In this document: positions 45,349 to 53,734 of the stretch, piece after piece
Layout of the letters: each line of letters starts with the position of its first letter
Position numbering within the stretch: position 1 is the stretch's first letter
Source of the DNA: an uncultured Eubacteriales bacterium
GTDB lineage: Bacteria; Bacillota; Clostridia; Oscillospirales; Oscillospiraceae
DNA: 64,000 nt
Reading direction: 5' to 3'
NCBI GenBank assembly: GCA_900319465.1
Contig: ONOL01000006.1
Location: 1 to 64,000, forward strand
Position numbers and translations under genes: made by a program
Notes under the pieces: model-generated
Told to the model about the DNA's origin: nothing
The model's input: only the letters and a program-made list of their open reading frames with translations
Databases searched by the model: none

Positions 45349-46660
45349 ACGCTTCCGCCTGCCCCGCTCGCTGGATGCGAAGATGCTCTACATACTGCTT
45401 TTGAGCACGGTCTGCGCGGTGGCGGTCTTTTCCCTCGCCTACGGCGCGGCCACGCTTGCGCTCAACCGCTTTTATCTGAGCCCGAACGCGGTGGCCGCGC
45501 GGCAGGCCGAGCTCTACGCGGATTTTGCGGGCTATGTGAGCGCCAACGAGCTCTCCGGCCGGGACAGCGCCGCTGTCACCCGCTACAACACCCGGCGGGA
45601 TTATGTGATGGTGAGCGTCTACACGCCCGAGGAGCTGGGGCTTGATCCCCGCGCCGCGCAGACGGGCGGGGTGCGCCCGCAGTATTCCGCGCTCTACGGC
45701 AAGCTCTACCCCATGAACTTTGCCGACGGCCGCTATTACGTGCGCATCGAGGACTCGACCGGCATCCGCGAGGACTATCTCAACCGCATCATCGCGATCC
45801 TGCTGGGGAGCCTCGCCTTTGTGGCGGTCATGCTCCTCTATGTCCGCCGTCTGACGGGCCGCATCATCCGCCTGTCGAAGGAGGCCGGCGCCATCGGCGG
45901 CGGCGACCTGCAGGCAGACATCACCACCGACGGCGTGGACGAGCTGAGCCAGCTCGCGTCCGAAATGGACCATATGCGAAACGCGGTCATCGAGCGTATG
46001 TCCGGCGAGCGCCGGGCGTGGGAGGCCAACTCCGAGCTCATCACCGCCATCTCCCACGACATCCGCACGCCGATGACGAGCCTCCTCGGCTATCTGGAGC
46101 TGCTGAACGAGAGCGGAAGCGACCCGGAGCACCGCCGCCAGTTTGCCGCCAGCGCCTATGGAAAGGCGCTGGAGCTGAAGGATCTGACGGACGAGCTCTT
46201 CAAGTACTTTCTGGTTTTCGGCCGCGGCGAGCTGCAGATGGACAGGGACCGCTACGACGCGCGCCTGCTGCTGGAGCAGCTTCTGGGCGAGGCGGAATTC
46301 GACCTCGCGGACGCGGGCTTTCCGGTGCGGCGCATCGAGTTTTCGGGCGAGGCCACGGTGGAGACCGACCCGCTCTATCTCAAGCGGGTGCTGGACAACC
46401 TGGTGTCGAACGCCCGCAAATACGCCGACAGCAGCGAGCCGGTGATGATCGTCTCGGAGCTGAAGGACGGGGAGCTCTCGGTCTGTTTCTCCAACGCCGT
46501 CGCCGCCGCGGCGCCGCGTGTGGAGAGCACGAAGATCGGCCTGCGCACCTGCGAGAAGATCATGGAGGCCATGCAGGGCCGCTTCAAGACCCGGCGGGAC
46601 GGGAATCACTTCGCCGCCGAATTCACGCTCCCGGCGCAGGCCGAGCCGTCAGCGCCTTGA
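45341..46660 (+). CDS. Membrane sensor histidine kinase
   Basis: 439 residues starting at a TTG that overlaps the regulator stop by eight bases, with GGAAGGGG upstream. Helices at about 15-40 and 150-172 enclose a small extracytoplasmic sensor domain (40-150); HAMP (about 172-220); HisKA with the phosphorylated His in ITAISHDIRTPMTSLLGYLELL; the ATP-binding domain has an N box (VLDNLVSNARKYAD) but a divergent G region (ESTKIGLRTCEKIM) and no DxGxG box, as in some Clostridial kinases. It likely senses envelope or substrate status and activates the adjacent regulator. Confidence 0.92.
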   Translation: MTKRFRLPRSLDAKMLYILLLSTVCAVAVFSLAYGAATLALNRFYLSPNAVAARQAELYADFAGYVSANELSGRDSAAVTRYNTRRDYVMVSVYTPEELGLDPRAAQTGGVRPQYSALYGKLYPMNFADGRYYVRIEDSTGIREDYLNRIIAILLGSLAFVAVMLLYVRRLTGRIIRLSKEAGAIGGGDLQADITTDGVDELSQLASEMDHMRNAVIERMSGERRAWEANSELITAISHDIRTPMTSLLGYLELLNESGSDPEHRRQFAASAYGKALELKDLTDELFKYFLVFGRGELQMDRDRYDARLLLEQLLGEAEFDLADAGFPVRRIEFSGEATVETDPLYLKRVLDNLVSNARKYADSSEPVMIVSELKDGELSVCFSNAVAAAAPRVESTKIGLRTCEKIMEAMQGRFKTRRDGNHFAAEFTLPAQAEPSAP

Positions 46661-46677
46661 ACCCCTAAAACAAGAAA

Positions 46678-46748
46678 CCGCCGTCTGAAAAGCCTGCAAT
46701 TGCAAGCTTTTCAGAACAGCATTTTGCCCGAAGCAAAATGCTCGGCGG
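46678..46748. repeat. Three-way-junction inverted-repeat element
   Basis: The outer stem CCGCCG/CGGCGG (46678-46683, 46743-46748) encloses two perfect hairpins: CTGAAAAGC/GCTTTTCAG (46685-46714, with inner TGCAATTGCA) and AGCATTTTG/CAAAATGCT (46718-46742). All arms pair exactly, giving a small cloverleaf. It begins 18 bases after the kinase stop. It could be a 3'-end RNA structure or a small non-autonomous repeat. The gene-free interval 46661-47018 also contains two terminators and another structured stretch. Confidence 0.6.
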
Positions 46749-46762
46749 CTGAAGCACAGGCA

Positions 46763-46787
46763 AAAAAGTCCCCTCAAGGGACTTTTT
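46763..46787. terminator. Bidirectional terminator
   Basis: AAAAAGTCCC, five-base loop, GGGACTTTTT. Symmetric A/T tails allow termination of the rightward kinase gene and the leftward copA gene. Confidence 0.75.
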
Positions 46788-46802
46788 GACAAGCTGAAAA
46801 CG

Positions 46803-46829
46803 GATTGCCGCAGCGGCTGCGGCAATCCG
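46803..46829 (+). terminator. Terminator
   Basis: GGATTGCCGCAG-CGG-CTGCGGCAATCC (perfect 12-bp stem), followed by GTTTTCTATTTTT on the plus strand. Second terminator after the two-component system. Confidence 0.7.
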
Positions 46830-46902
46830 TTTTCTATTTTTCGGGGGACGCCGTCCCCAGCGCTCACGCCTCATACGGATACCCGATAGCAAGCAGGCAA
46901 AG

Positions 46903-47008
46903 ATCTGCGGGACAGCATGGCGCCGGACAAGGCGGACGCCGCAGAGCATAAGGGAGAGTTATGGTCAAGGAGTCCAACGCAGGTTGGCACCATTCCGGCC
47001 GCTAAGAT
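46903..47008. other. Structured intergenic stretch, possible RNA
   Basis: Imperfect long-range pairing is visible: ATCT-GCGG (46903) with CCGCTAAGAT (46999-47008), and ATGGCGCC (46917-46924) with GGCACCAT (46986-46993, one wobble), enclosing hairpins GGCG-GA-CGCC (46931-46940) and CAAC-GCAG-GTTG (46975-46986). No ORF here has a start site. The element sits at the 3' end of copA on the opposite side from the kinase. It may be an RNA gene, a UTR structure or a repeat. Confidence 0.35.
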
Positions 47009-47018
47009 TGTCTTGTTT

Positions 47019-47228
47019 TTATTGGGTATCCCAGCCCAAAACCTTATAGTCCTGCGCCTCTACGGCGGCCTTCATGGCTTCGGCGTCCACGCTGCCGGTG
47101 ACGACGGCGGTGCCGGCGGTGTGGCTGACCACAGCCTCCTCCACCCCGTCGAGCGCCTCGAGCGCCTTCCTGACCCGCGCCTCACAGTGGGGGCACATCA
47201 TACCTTCGATCCTGAGTGTTGTCGTCAT
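47019..47228 (-). CDS. copZ: CopZ-like copper chaperone by internal initiation within copA
   Basis: The last 69 codons of copA, from an in-frame ATG at 47228 ([20 protein letters not shown]...), equal the size of a free-standing CopZ and contain its complete Cu(I)-binding GMMCPHC motif. Directly before that ATG the DNA reads AAGGAGGAGACAAAC: a near-perfect ribosome-binding site eight bases upstream, encoded as Lys-Glu-Glu-Thr-Asn in CopA. Independent translation of CopZ in addition to the fused domain is therefore likely. Whether both forms exist is not shown by the sequence. Confidence 0.55.
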   Translation of the reverse strand: MTTTLRIEGMMCPHCEARVRKALEALDGVEEAVVSHTAGTAVVTGSVDAEAMKAAVEAQDYKVLGWDTQ

Positions 47229-49544
47229 GTTTGTCTCCTCCTTTTCGTTTTCGAGGACGATCTCCTCGGCTTTCCGCCCTTTTCGGGGTCTGTCATGGCT
47301 GGGGTCCTGCATCCTGAACAGATTGAGCCGCAGCGCGTTTGACACCACGCAGAAGCTCGAAAGGCTCATGGCCGCCGCGCCGAGCATGGGGCTCAGGCTC
47401 AGCCCGGCCCACACGAAGCAGCCCGCCGCCACGGGGATACAGACGGCGTTGTAGAAAAAGGCCCAGAACAGGTTCTCGCGGATATTTCGCAGCACAGCGC
47501 GACTCAAGCGGATCGCCGCCGGGACGTCGGTGAGGCGTGAGCGCATCAGCACCACGTCCGCCGCGTCGATCGCAACGTCCGCCCCCGCGCCGATGGCGAC
47601 GCCGATGTCCGCGCGCGTCAGGGCGGGCGCGTCGTTGATGCCGTCGCCCACCATGGCGACCCTGCCAAACTGCTGCAGGCGGCGGATCGCGCTCTCCTTC
47701 CCGTCGGGCAGCACGCCCGCGATCACGTGGTCCACCCCGGCCTCGCGGCCGATGGCGGCGGCGGTGCGGGCGTTGTCGCCGGTGAGCATCACGACCTGCA
47801 CGCCCAGCGCCTTCAGCTGCCGCACGGCCTCGGCGCTCTCGGGCTTGATGACGTCCGCCGCCGCGAGGATGCCGAGGAAACGGCCGCCTCTGGCAAAGAG
47901 CAGCGGGGTCTTCCCCTCTTCGGCGAGCTTTTCCGCCTGCGCGAGCGCCTCGCCCGGCAGCGCCGTCTGCGCGCGCAGATACTTCAGGCTTCCGCCGAGC
48001 AGCGTCTCGCCGTCCAGCGTCCCGCGCAGTCCGTTTCCGGGCAGGGCGCGGAAGTCGGAGAGCTCTCCGGGCCTGACGCCGCGCGCCGACGCCTCCTTCC
48101 GCACGGCCCCGGCCAACGGATGCTCGCTCCGGCTCTCCAGCGTGGCCGCGAAAAAGAGCAGCTCCTCCTCGGTCACGCCCTGCGCGGGCAGCAGCCCCGT
48201 GATGCGCGGCTCGCCCGCCGTGATCGTGCCGGTCTTGTCCAGCGCCACGATATCGGCGCGGCCGGTCTCCTCCAGCGCGGCTGCAGTCTTGAAGAGCACG
48301 CCGTTTTTCGCGCCGACGCCGCTTCCCACCATGATCGCCACGGGGGTGGCGAGGCCGAGCGCGCAGGGGCAGCTGATGACCAGCACGGAGATGCCCCTTG
48401 CGAGCGCGAAGCCAGCGCCCCGGCCGAGCAGCAGCCATACCGCCGCCGTCAGCAGGGCGATCGCCATGACCACCGGGACGAACACGCCGGAGACCCGGTC
48501 CGCGGTCTTGGCGATGGGGGCCTTGGTGGCCGCCGCGTCGGAAACCATGCGGATGATCTGGCTGAGGGTGGTGTCCTCCCCCACCCGCGTCGCCTCGCAG
48601 CGGAGATAGCCCTCCCGGTTCACGGTCCCGGCGCTGACGCGGTCGCCCGCCGCCTTGTCCACAGGGAGGCTCTCTCCGGTCAGCGCAGACTCGTCCACGG
48701 CGCTCGCGCCCTCCAGCACCACGCCGTCCACGGGGATGTTCTCCCCCGGCCGCACGGCGAACACGTCGCCCTTTCCGACGCGCTCGACGGGGACGGTCTT
48801 TTCCTCGCCGTCAACGACCAGCGACGCGGTCTTCGGTGCGATCTTCATGAGGCTTTTGAGCGCGTCGGTGGTCTTGCCCCTGCTTCTCGCCTCGAGCGTC
48901 TTCCCCACAGTGATGAGGGCGAGGATCATCGCGGCCGACTCAAAATAGAACTCATGCATCCAAGGCATCGCGGCCTCGCTTCCGCCGCCGGCCTGCGCGC
49001 CCGTCATGGCAAACAGCGCCCACACGCTGTAAACGAAGGCCGCCGAAGAGCCGAGCGCCACGAGCGTGTCCATGTTCGGCGCGCAGTGCAGGAGCCCGCG
49101 GAAGCCGCTGATGAAAAATTTCTGGTTGATGACCATGACCGCCGCGGCGAGCAGGAGCTGCGCAAGCCCCATCGCCACATGGTTGCCGTTGAAAAAGCGC
49201 GGCAGGGGCCAGCCCCACATGCCGTGCCCCATCGAGATATACATCAGCGCCAGCAGGAAGCCCAGCGAGAGCAGGAGCCTGCGCCGCAGCTTCGGCGTCT
49301 CCCGGTCCGCGAGGGCGTCCTCCCGCGGGGGCGCGGCTTTTTCCCCGCCCTTCCGGCTTGCGCCGTAGCCCGCGGCCTCGACGGCGGCGACGATGCTCTT
49401 TTCGTCCGCCGTGCCCTCCACGCCCATGGAATTCGTCAACAGGCTGACTGCGCAGGCCGTGACCCCCGGCACCGCGCCGACCGCCTTCTCCACCCGGGCC
49501 GAGCAGGCCGCGCAGCTCATCCCGGTCACGTTGTATTGCTGCAT
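47019..49544 (-). CDS. copA: Copper-exporting P1B-type ATPase with C-terminal CopZ domain
   Basis: 841 residues from the ATG at 49544, preceded by GGAAGGAGAGG; the frame is open far upstream, through csoR, but that part is shadow. N-terminal HMA domain with GMSCAAC (8-14); membrane helices; transmembrane metal site CPC in [13 protein letters not shown] (about 391); phosphorylation Asp in [13 protein letters not shown] (about 435); hinge [12 protein letters not shown] (about 632). After the last helices the frame continues into a second HMA domain with GMMCPHC, the last 69 residues. ATP-driven Cu(I) export from the cytoplasm. Downstream of csoR in a copper-regulated operon. Confidence 0.95.
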   Translation of the reverse strand: MQQYNVTGMSCAACSARVEKAVGAVPGVTACAVSLLTNSMGVEGTADEKSIVAAVEAAGYGASRKGGEKAAPPREDALADRETPKLRRRLLLSLGFLLALMYISMGHGMWGWPLPRFFNGNHVAMGLAQLLLAAAVMVINQKFFISGFRGLLHCAPNMDTLVALGSSAAFVYSVWALFAMTGAQAGGGSEAAMPWMHEFYFESAAMILALITVGKTLEARSRGKTTDALKSLMKIAPKTASLVVDGEEKTVPVERVGKGDVFAVRPGENIPVDGVVLEGASAVDESALTGESLPVDKAAGDRVSAGTVNREGYLRCEATRVGEDTTLSQIIRMVSDAAATKAPIAKTADRVSGVFVPVVMAIALLTAAVWLLLGRGAGFALARGISVLVISCPCALGLATPVAIMVGSGVGAKNGVLFKTAAALEETGRADIVALDKTGTITAGEPRITGLLPAQGVTEEELLFFAATLESRSEHPLAGAVRKEASARGVRPGELSDFRALPGNGLRGTLDGETLLGGSLKYLRAQTALPGEALAQAEKLAEEGKTPLLFARGGRFLGILAAADVIKPESAEAVRQLKALGVQVVMLTGDNARTAAAIGREAGVDHVIAGVLPDGKESAIRRLQQFGRVAMVGDGINDAPALTRADIGVAIGAGADVAIDAADVVLMRSRLTDVPAAIRLSRAVLRNIRENLFWAFFYNAVCIPVAAGCFVWAGLSLSPMLGAAAMSLSSFCVVSNALRLNLFRMQDPSHDRPRKGRKAEEIVLENEKEETNMTTTLRIEGMMCPHCEARVRKALEALDGVEEAVVSHTAGTAVVTGSVDAEAMKAAVEAQDYKVLGWDTQ

Positions 49545-49660
49545 TTCCCTCTCCTTCCTGGCTCCCTCTCCGGGGGAGCTTGCGCGAAGCGGGGGGAAGG
49601 GGCGCTCCCTTCCGCATGCCCCTGTCACCCCTTCCGGCGCTTCCCCCGGCGGGGAAGCGC

Positions 49661-49978
49661 TTATTTCATCATCTTCTGCAGCGTGTCCAGCAGCTCGTCG
49701 ATGACCTCGTCGTTGCCGGCGCGCACGTCGTTGACCACACAGGAGCGGATATGCCGGCTCAAAAGCTCCCGGCTGAAGGCGTTGAGCGCCGCGTTGGCGG
49801 CGGCCGCCTGGGCGAGGATGTCCGGGCAGTAGGCGCCACGGTCGAGCATCCCCCGCAGTCCGCGGATCTGCCCCTCGATCCGGCTGAGCCGGTTGCACAG
49901 GGACCTGTACTCCTCCGGGGAACGTTCCTTCGTCCTGTGCTCGCCCTCCGTCGGGGCGCAGCAGCACTTTTCTTCCAT
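49661..49978 (-). CDS. csoR: Copper-sensing repressor CsoR
   Basis: 105 residues, all-helical DUF156/CsoR family. Copper ligands Cys-His-Cys are present: [10 protein letters not shown], and HIRSCV. The helix [20 protein letters not shown] binds DNA. An extra N-terminal CCC and Glu-rich tail ([14 protein letters not shown]) could add metal binding. Apo-CsoR represses copA; Cu(I) releases it. It is first in the csoR-copA operon and a matching CsoR box overlaps its promoter. Confidence 0.95.
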   Translation of the reverse strand: MEEKCCCAPTEGEHRTKERSPEEYRSLCNRLSRIEGQIRGLRGMLDRGAYCPDILAQAAAANAALNAFSRELLSRHIRSCVVNDVRAGNDEVIDELLDTLQKMMK

Positions 49979-50001
49979 GTGTCTCAGCTCCTTTCCCCTG
50001 C

Positions 50002-50030
50002 ATCATATACCCCCACGGGGTATTTGTCAA
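50002..50030 (-). promoter_or_regulatory. csoR-copA promoter with CsoR operator
   Basis: Leftward TTGACA (50030-50025), 17-base spacer, TATGAT (50007-50002). The spacer contains the perfect inverted repeat ATACCCC-CAC-GGGGTAT (50007-50023), the classical CsoR box. Confidence 0.88.
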
Positions 50031-50150
50031 GCACATTGTTGGAAGGTATTAACCGCTCGTCAGAGAAATATCTACGCTTGCAAATCCGGCGCCGCTGCGG
50101 TAACATGGAGTCACCAAACAACGGCAAAACGAAAACGGAGGCGAAACGCC

Positions 50151-50390
50151 ATGAAATGTCCCCGCTGCGGTCGGGAGCTGGTCGAAGACTCCCACCGGAA
50201 GATCCCCCTGCTGATGTGCTATGACTGCGGCTACATTGAAGGCCGCACCAGCGGCAGCGACCTGGCCGGCAAGCGCAACTTCGCCCGGATGCAGGAGCTG
50301 AACCTCAACGAGATGGCGGCCTTCCTGGCCGACGGTCTGGGCGTGGACGTGCACGCCGTGGCCAAGTGGCTGGAAAGCTCCACGGACTGA
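50151..50390 (+). CDS. Small zinc-ribbon protein (79 aa)
   Basis: 79 residues from the ATG at 50151, with GGAGG nine bases upstream. Two knuckles CPRCG (3-7) and CYDCG (23-27) form a zinc ribbon; a helical C-terminus follows (NFARMQELNLNEMAAFLADGLGVDVHAVAKWLES). Such proteins are common in Clostridia but I cannot name a function; nucleic-acid binding would fit. It stands alone between the csoR promoter and a terminator. Confidence 0.8.
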   Translation: MKCPRCGRELVEDSHRKIPLLMCYDCGYIEGRTSGSDLAGKRNFARMQELNLNEMAAFLADGLGVDVHAVAKWLESSTD

Positions 50391-50404
50391 GCGCAGCAGC
50401 GCGA

Positions 50405-50429
50405 AAAACGGAGGCAGGGCCTCCGTTTT
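50405..50429 (+). terminator. Terminator of the zinc-ribbon gene
   Basis: AAAACGGAGGC-AGG-GCCTCCGTTTT with two further Ts: a perfect 11-bp stem, 14 bases after the stop. Confidence 0.85.
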
Positions 50430-50433
50430 TTGA

Positions 50434-50462
50434 TTGTCAAATCTGTTCCCGTAAGATATAAT
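50434..50462 (+). promoter_or_regulatory. Promoter of rsmI operon
   Basis: TTGTCA (50434-50439), 17-base spacer, TATAAT (50457-50462), 34 bases before the rsmI ATG. Confidence 0.8.
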
Positions 50463-50496
50463 ACTAAGCCAGACAACGATCGCATCGGAGGCTCTT

Positions 50497-51372
50497 ATGG
50501 ACGAGATCAACGCCGGAACCCTGTATATCGTCGCAACGCCCATCGGCAACTCGCGGGATATGTCGCCCCGCGGGACGCAGATCCTGACGGACGCGGACAT
50601 CATCGCCGCCGAGGATACGCGCCGCTCCATGGTGCTCCTCAACAAGCTCGGCATCAAAAACAAGCTGGTCTCGAACCACAAGTTCAACGAGTACGGCAAG
50701 GCCAGGTATTTCATCTCCGAGATGAAGGCGGGCAAAAGTGTCGCCGTCATCACCGACGCGGGCACGCCCTGCATTTCCGACCCCGGAAACGAGCTGATCA
50801 AGGCCGCGGTCGAGGAGGGCATCCGGGTAGTGGGCGTTCCGGGCTGCTGCGCCGCGGTGAACGCGCTGGCCATCTCCGGCTTTGATCTGAGCGCCTTCAC
50901 CTTCTACGGCTTTTTCCCCCGGGAGAACAGCGAGCGCCGGAAGCTCCTGGAGAAGCTCCGCCGCGGCGACACGCGCACCTTCGCCTTTTACGAGTCCCCG
51001 CTGCGCATCCTCTCGCTGGTGGACTTCTTCCTTGAGAACGAATGCGGCGTACGCCTCTGCCTCTGCAACGACATGACCAAGCTGCATGAGATGAGTTTTC
51101 GCGGCACGCCCGCGGAGGTCAAGGAGCAGCTTCTTGCCAAGGGCAGCTACGACAAGGGCGAGTACGCGGTGGTGCTGGAGGTGCAGCCGGACTACGTGTT
51201 CAACAAGGTGGAGCACACGGTCTCGGCGGAGGCCATGCTGGTGGACGCGATGGTGGCCGGGGAGCTGAGCGCGAAAGAGGCCGTTTCCGCCGTGCTTGCC
51301 GACGAGAACAACTCTTACAGCAAGAACGAGCTGAAGGCTGCCGCGCTGCGTTTGAAGAAGCTGTTTGAATAA
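50497..51372 (+). CDS. rsmI: 16S rRNA (cytidine1402-2'-O)-methyltransferase
   Basis: 291 residues, full length for RsmI. N-terminal TLYIVATPIGNSRDMSPRG and AAEDTRRSMVLLNK, then VITDAGTPCISDPG and VVGVPGCCAAVNALAISGF are family signatures of the tetrapyrrole-methylase fold. FYGFFPRENSERRK is also diagnostic. It methylates the ribose of C1402 in the ribosomal P site. CATCGGAGG precedes the ATG. Translationally close to the following methyltransferase gene. Confidence 0.96.
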   Translation: MDEINAGTLYIVATPIGNSRDMSPRGTQILTDADIIAAEDTRRSMVLLNKLGIKNKLVSNHKFNEYGKARYFISEMKAGKSVAVITDAGTPCISDPGNELIKAAVEEGIRVVGVPGCCAAVNALAISGFDLSAFTFYGFFPRENSERRKLLEKLRRGDTRTFAFYESPLRILSLVDFFLENECGVRLCLCNDMTKLHEMSFRGTPAEVKEQLLAKGSYDKGEYAVVLEVQPDYVFNKVEHTVSAEAMLVDAMVAGELSAKEAVSAVLADENNSYSKNELKAAALRLKKLFE

Positions 51373-51373
51373 G

Positions 51374-52552
51374 ATGAAAGACAGGAATCTCACAAGCGAG
51401 CTCTCCGCGGCGCTGGACACGCTCTCCAAGGCGGTGTTCAGCCAGCCGGCCGACCGGAGCGCGGACCAGAAGCTCAGCGTGCGCCCCCTGCTTATCCGGG
51501 GCAGGCGCGTATTCCAGCTCGAGCGCCGGCGCGGCGCGCAGGCCTTCCATCAGAATCTGGAGGGCGAGGCGCTGCTGCGGCTGTGCGCAGACGAGCTGGA
51601 CGGGCGCTACCGGCAGGTGCTGATCGTGACGGAGGCGTCCTCCGCGCAGTACTGCCTGCGGCAGAACGGCCTGTACAAGAAGATCGGCGCCGCCTCCGTG
51701 CCGCGTCCCGCGGCGGCGCAGGGACACGACCGCGAGAAGCGCTACCTGCTCTCCGAGGGCGAGGCGATCCCGGCGCTGGTGGATCTCGGCGTCTTCACGC
51801 CGGACTACCGGGTCGTCAAGGCCCGTTACGACAAGTACCGGCAGATCAACCGCTTCGTCGAGCTGATCGACCAGGCCTTCACGGACAGCAACCGGAAGGC
51901 GATCACGATCCTGGACTTCGGCTGCGGCAAAAGTTATCTGACCTTCATCCTCTATTACTATTTCTCCGTCAAACGGGGCATGGACGTAACCATCATCGGC
52001 TACGACCTGAAAGCGGACGTGGTCGCGCACTGCAACGCCATCGCCGAAAAATACGGCTACGGCGGATTGCGCTTCGTGCACGCGGACGTCTCGAAGGACG
52101 TGCTGTACGGCGAGCGGGTGGACATGGTGGTCACACTCCACGCCTGCGACACCGCCACCGACCACGCCCTGCACTACGCGATCCAAAAGGGCGCGCAGCA
52201 CATCTTCTCCGTCCCCTGCTGCCAGCATGAGCTGAACGCCACGATGCACAAAGGCGGGGAGCTGGACGTCTTCCTGCGCCACGGCATCCTCCGCGAGCGG
52301 ATGGCCGCCCTGCTGACGGATGCGATCCGCGCGCTCGTGCTGGAGGACCGGGGCTATGCGGTGGACATGATCGAATTCACGGACTTCGACAGTACGCCGA
52401 AGAACCTCATGATCCGCGCCAAACGCACGGGGAAAACCGGCTGTTCCGGGCGGGCGCAGGCGCGGGCGCTTGCCGGGCGCTACGGCTTCACGCAGACCCT
52501 GCTGGAGCTGGAGCGCGACGAAAAGGAAACAAGCGATATCCGATCGTTTTGA
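51374..52552 (+). CDS. SAM-dependent methyltransferase (Methyltransf_32-like)
   Basis: 392 residues. SAM-binding core from about residue 175: ILDFGCGKSYLTFILYYYFSVK, IIGYDLKADVV, and VVTLHACDTATDHALHYAI with the VPCCQHELN loop, a Cys-Cys-Gln-His pattern typical of the Methyltransf_32 family. The N-terminal 170 residues are a separate helical/beta domain rich in Arg and Gln. RNA is a possible substrate, given the rsmI neighbour, but unproven. It abuts the rsmI stop; ATG at 51374 or TTG at 51365 could be the start, neither with a strong ribosome-binding site. Confidence 0.85.
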   Translation: MKDRNLTSELSAALDTLSKAVFSQPADRSADQKLSVRPLLIRGRRVFQLERRRGAQAFHQNLEGEALLRLCADELDGRYRQVLIVTEASSAQYCLRQNGLYKKIGAASVPRPAAAQGHDREKRYLLSEGEAIPALVDLGVFTPDYRVVKARYDKYRQINRFVELIDQAFTDSNRKAITILDFGCGKSYLTFILYYYFSVKRGMDVTIIGYDLKADVVAHCNAIAEKYGYGGLRFVHADVSKDVLYGERVDMVVTLHACDTATDHALHYAIQKGAQHIFSVPCCQHELNATMHKGGELDVFLRHGILRERMAALLTDAIRALVLEDRGYAVDMIEFTDFDSTPKNLMIRAKRTGKTGCSGRAQARALAGRYGFTQTLLELERDEKETSDIRSF

Positions 52553-52604
52553 GGAGACTGACACGAAATCTTTTCAGATCGCAACGCGCAAAAGACAAAG
52601 CTGA

Positions 52605-52637
52605 AGGCTGTGAGAAAATTTCGTTTTCTCACAGCCT
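52605..52637. terminator. Bidirectional terminator between convergent genes
   Basis: AGGCTGTGAGAAAA-TTTCG-TTTTCTCACAGCCT, a perfect 14-bp stem ending both the rsmI operon and the leftward permease/MFP operon. Confidence 0.88.
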
Positions 52638-52644
52638 CTTCTTG

Positions 52645-53733
52645 TTATTTCGCTTCGTGCTTTCCGTGCTTCCGCTCCCAGCGCCGGCGCTGGCGGACAC
52701 GGACGAATTCCTCCGCCCCGTCCTTCCAGGTCGGGAGCAGCTCGTCCTCAAGCTTCTCCCGCCCGCGCTTCAGCAGCCGCAGCAGCGCCGCCGCCAGCAG
52801 GACGGCCGGCGTCAGGGCGAAGAGCCAGCCGAGGAAAACCAGCAGTGCGCAGGTATCCTCCATGCAGCGGGCAGCGTTCTCCCAGTAGGGCAGCAGCACG
52901 CCGAGCTTCTGCATGCTGCGCGTTCCGAACTCCGTCACGAGCCACAGGAGCTTGCCCATGGCGAAGCGGCCGGTGTTCTGGACGATCGTCCCCTGCCCGA
53001 TGGGAAACTTCTCCCGCGCGAAATTGAGCGTAAAGCCCTTGACGGGCTCGGCCATGACCAGCTCATAGCTGCTGATCCCGGCGGTGGGCTTGAGCTCCTT
53101 CCACGCGTCGTAGGACATATACAGCCCCATTCCCGCGGTATAGGCGCGGCGGGAAGCGAAGTCCTGCTCGCGCTCGATCACGCCCGCCACCACGAAGGGC
53201 ACGCCGTTGATCTTGAGCGTAAGGCCCTGCAGCTCGATCCCGCCGAACAGGACCCAGGCCAGCTCCTCGTCCAGCAACACGCGGTCCTTCATCAGATCGC
53301 CCTCCCGGATATAGCTGCCGCTCAGCAGCCGCAGCGGATGGAACTGGAAAAAGTCGCCGCCCACGGCGATGACGCTGGCGTCGCCCTTGCCGAGATCGGT
53401 CGTTGCAAGGGCCTTGCCGGTGCAGCTCCAGGCGTCCACGAAGAGCGTCTCCTCATTGTCCACATCGAGCGCGGCCTCGTGCAGCCGCTTGAGGAGATCC
53501 GTGCGGAACTGATAGATCTTCTCCTGTCCCAGCGTCTCGTCAACGGGCACAAAGCAGCTGATCTGGCAGAAATCCAGCCCGCTCTCACCGCGCCAGCGTT
53601 CCGCCGCGCGCTGGGAGCTGAGCGTCCTGCCCAGCAGCGCCCCCGCCGCAAAGCAGGCGGCCGCCGAGAGGGCCAGCGCCGCGCAGACGATCAGCAGGGC
53701 GATGCGCCTGCCTTTTCTTTCCGTCCGTTTCAT
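52645..53733 (-). CDS. MacB-core-like membrane protein with only two membrane helices
   Basis: 362 residues. An N-terminal helix (IALLIVCAALALSAAACFAAGALL) is followed by an extracytoplasmic region like the MacB periplasmic core domain: LRLLSGSYIREGDLMKDRVLLDEELAWVLFGG and LTLKINGVPFVVAGVIERE. A single C-terminal helix (LLVFLGWLFALTPAVLLAAALLRLL) and a basic tail end the protein. Complete MacB/FtsX permeases have four helices, so this is a reduced version, and no ATPase gene lies nearby. Its ATG is one base past the stop of the membrane-fusion protein gene, so the two are coupled. Likely a partner of that protein; mechanism unknown. Confidence 0.75.
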   Translation of the reverse strand: MKRTERKGRRIALLIVCAALALSAAACFAAGALLGRTLSSQRAAERWRGESGLDFCQISCFVPVDETLGQEKIYQFRTDLLKRLHEAALDVDNEETLFVDAWSCTGKALATTDLGKGDASVIAVGGDFFQFHPLRLLSGSYIREGDLMKDRVLLDEELAWVLFGGIELQGLTLKINGVPFVVAGVIEREQDFASRRAYTAGMGLYMSYDAWKELKPTAGISSYELVMAEPVKGFTLNFAREKFPIGQGTIVQNTGRFAMGKLLWLVTEFGTRSMQKLGVLLPYWENAARCMEDTCALLVFLGWLFALTPAVLLAAALLRLLKRGREKLEDELLPTWKDGAEEFVRVRQRRRWERKHGKHEAK

Positions 53734-53734
53734 C

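Noticed and set aside
45341..46660. Histidine kinase as a pseudokinase because of its divergent G region
   Set aside because: The HisKA histidine and N box are intact and the same STKIGL-type ending occurs, to my recollection, in other Clostridial kinases.
47019..50036. copA beginning at 50036 with 164 extra residues
   Set aside because: The extension runs through csoR in another frame, is low-complexity and lacks a ribosome-binding site; the 49544 ATG has one.
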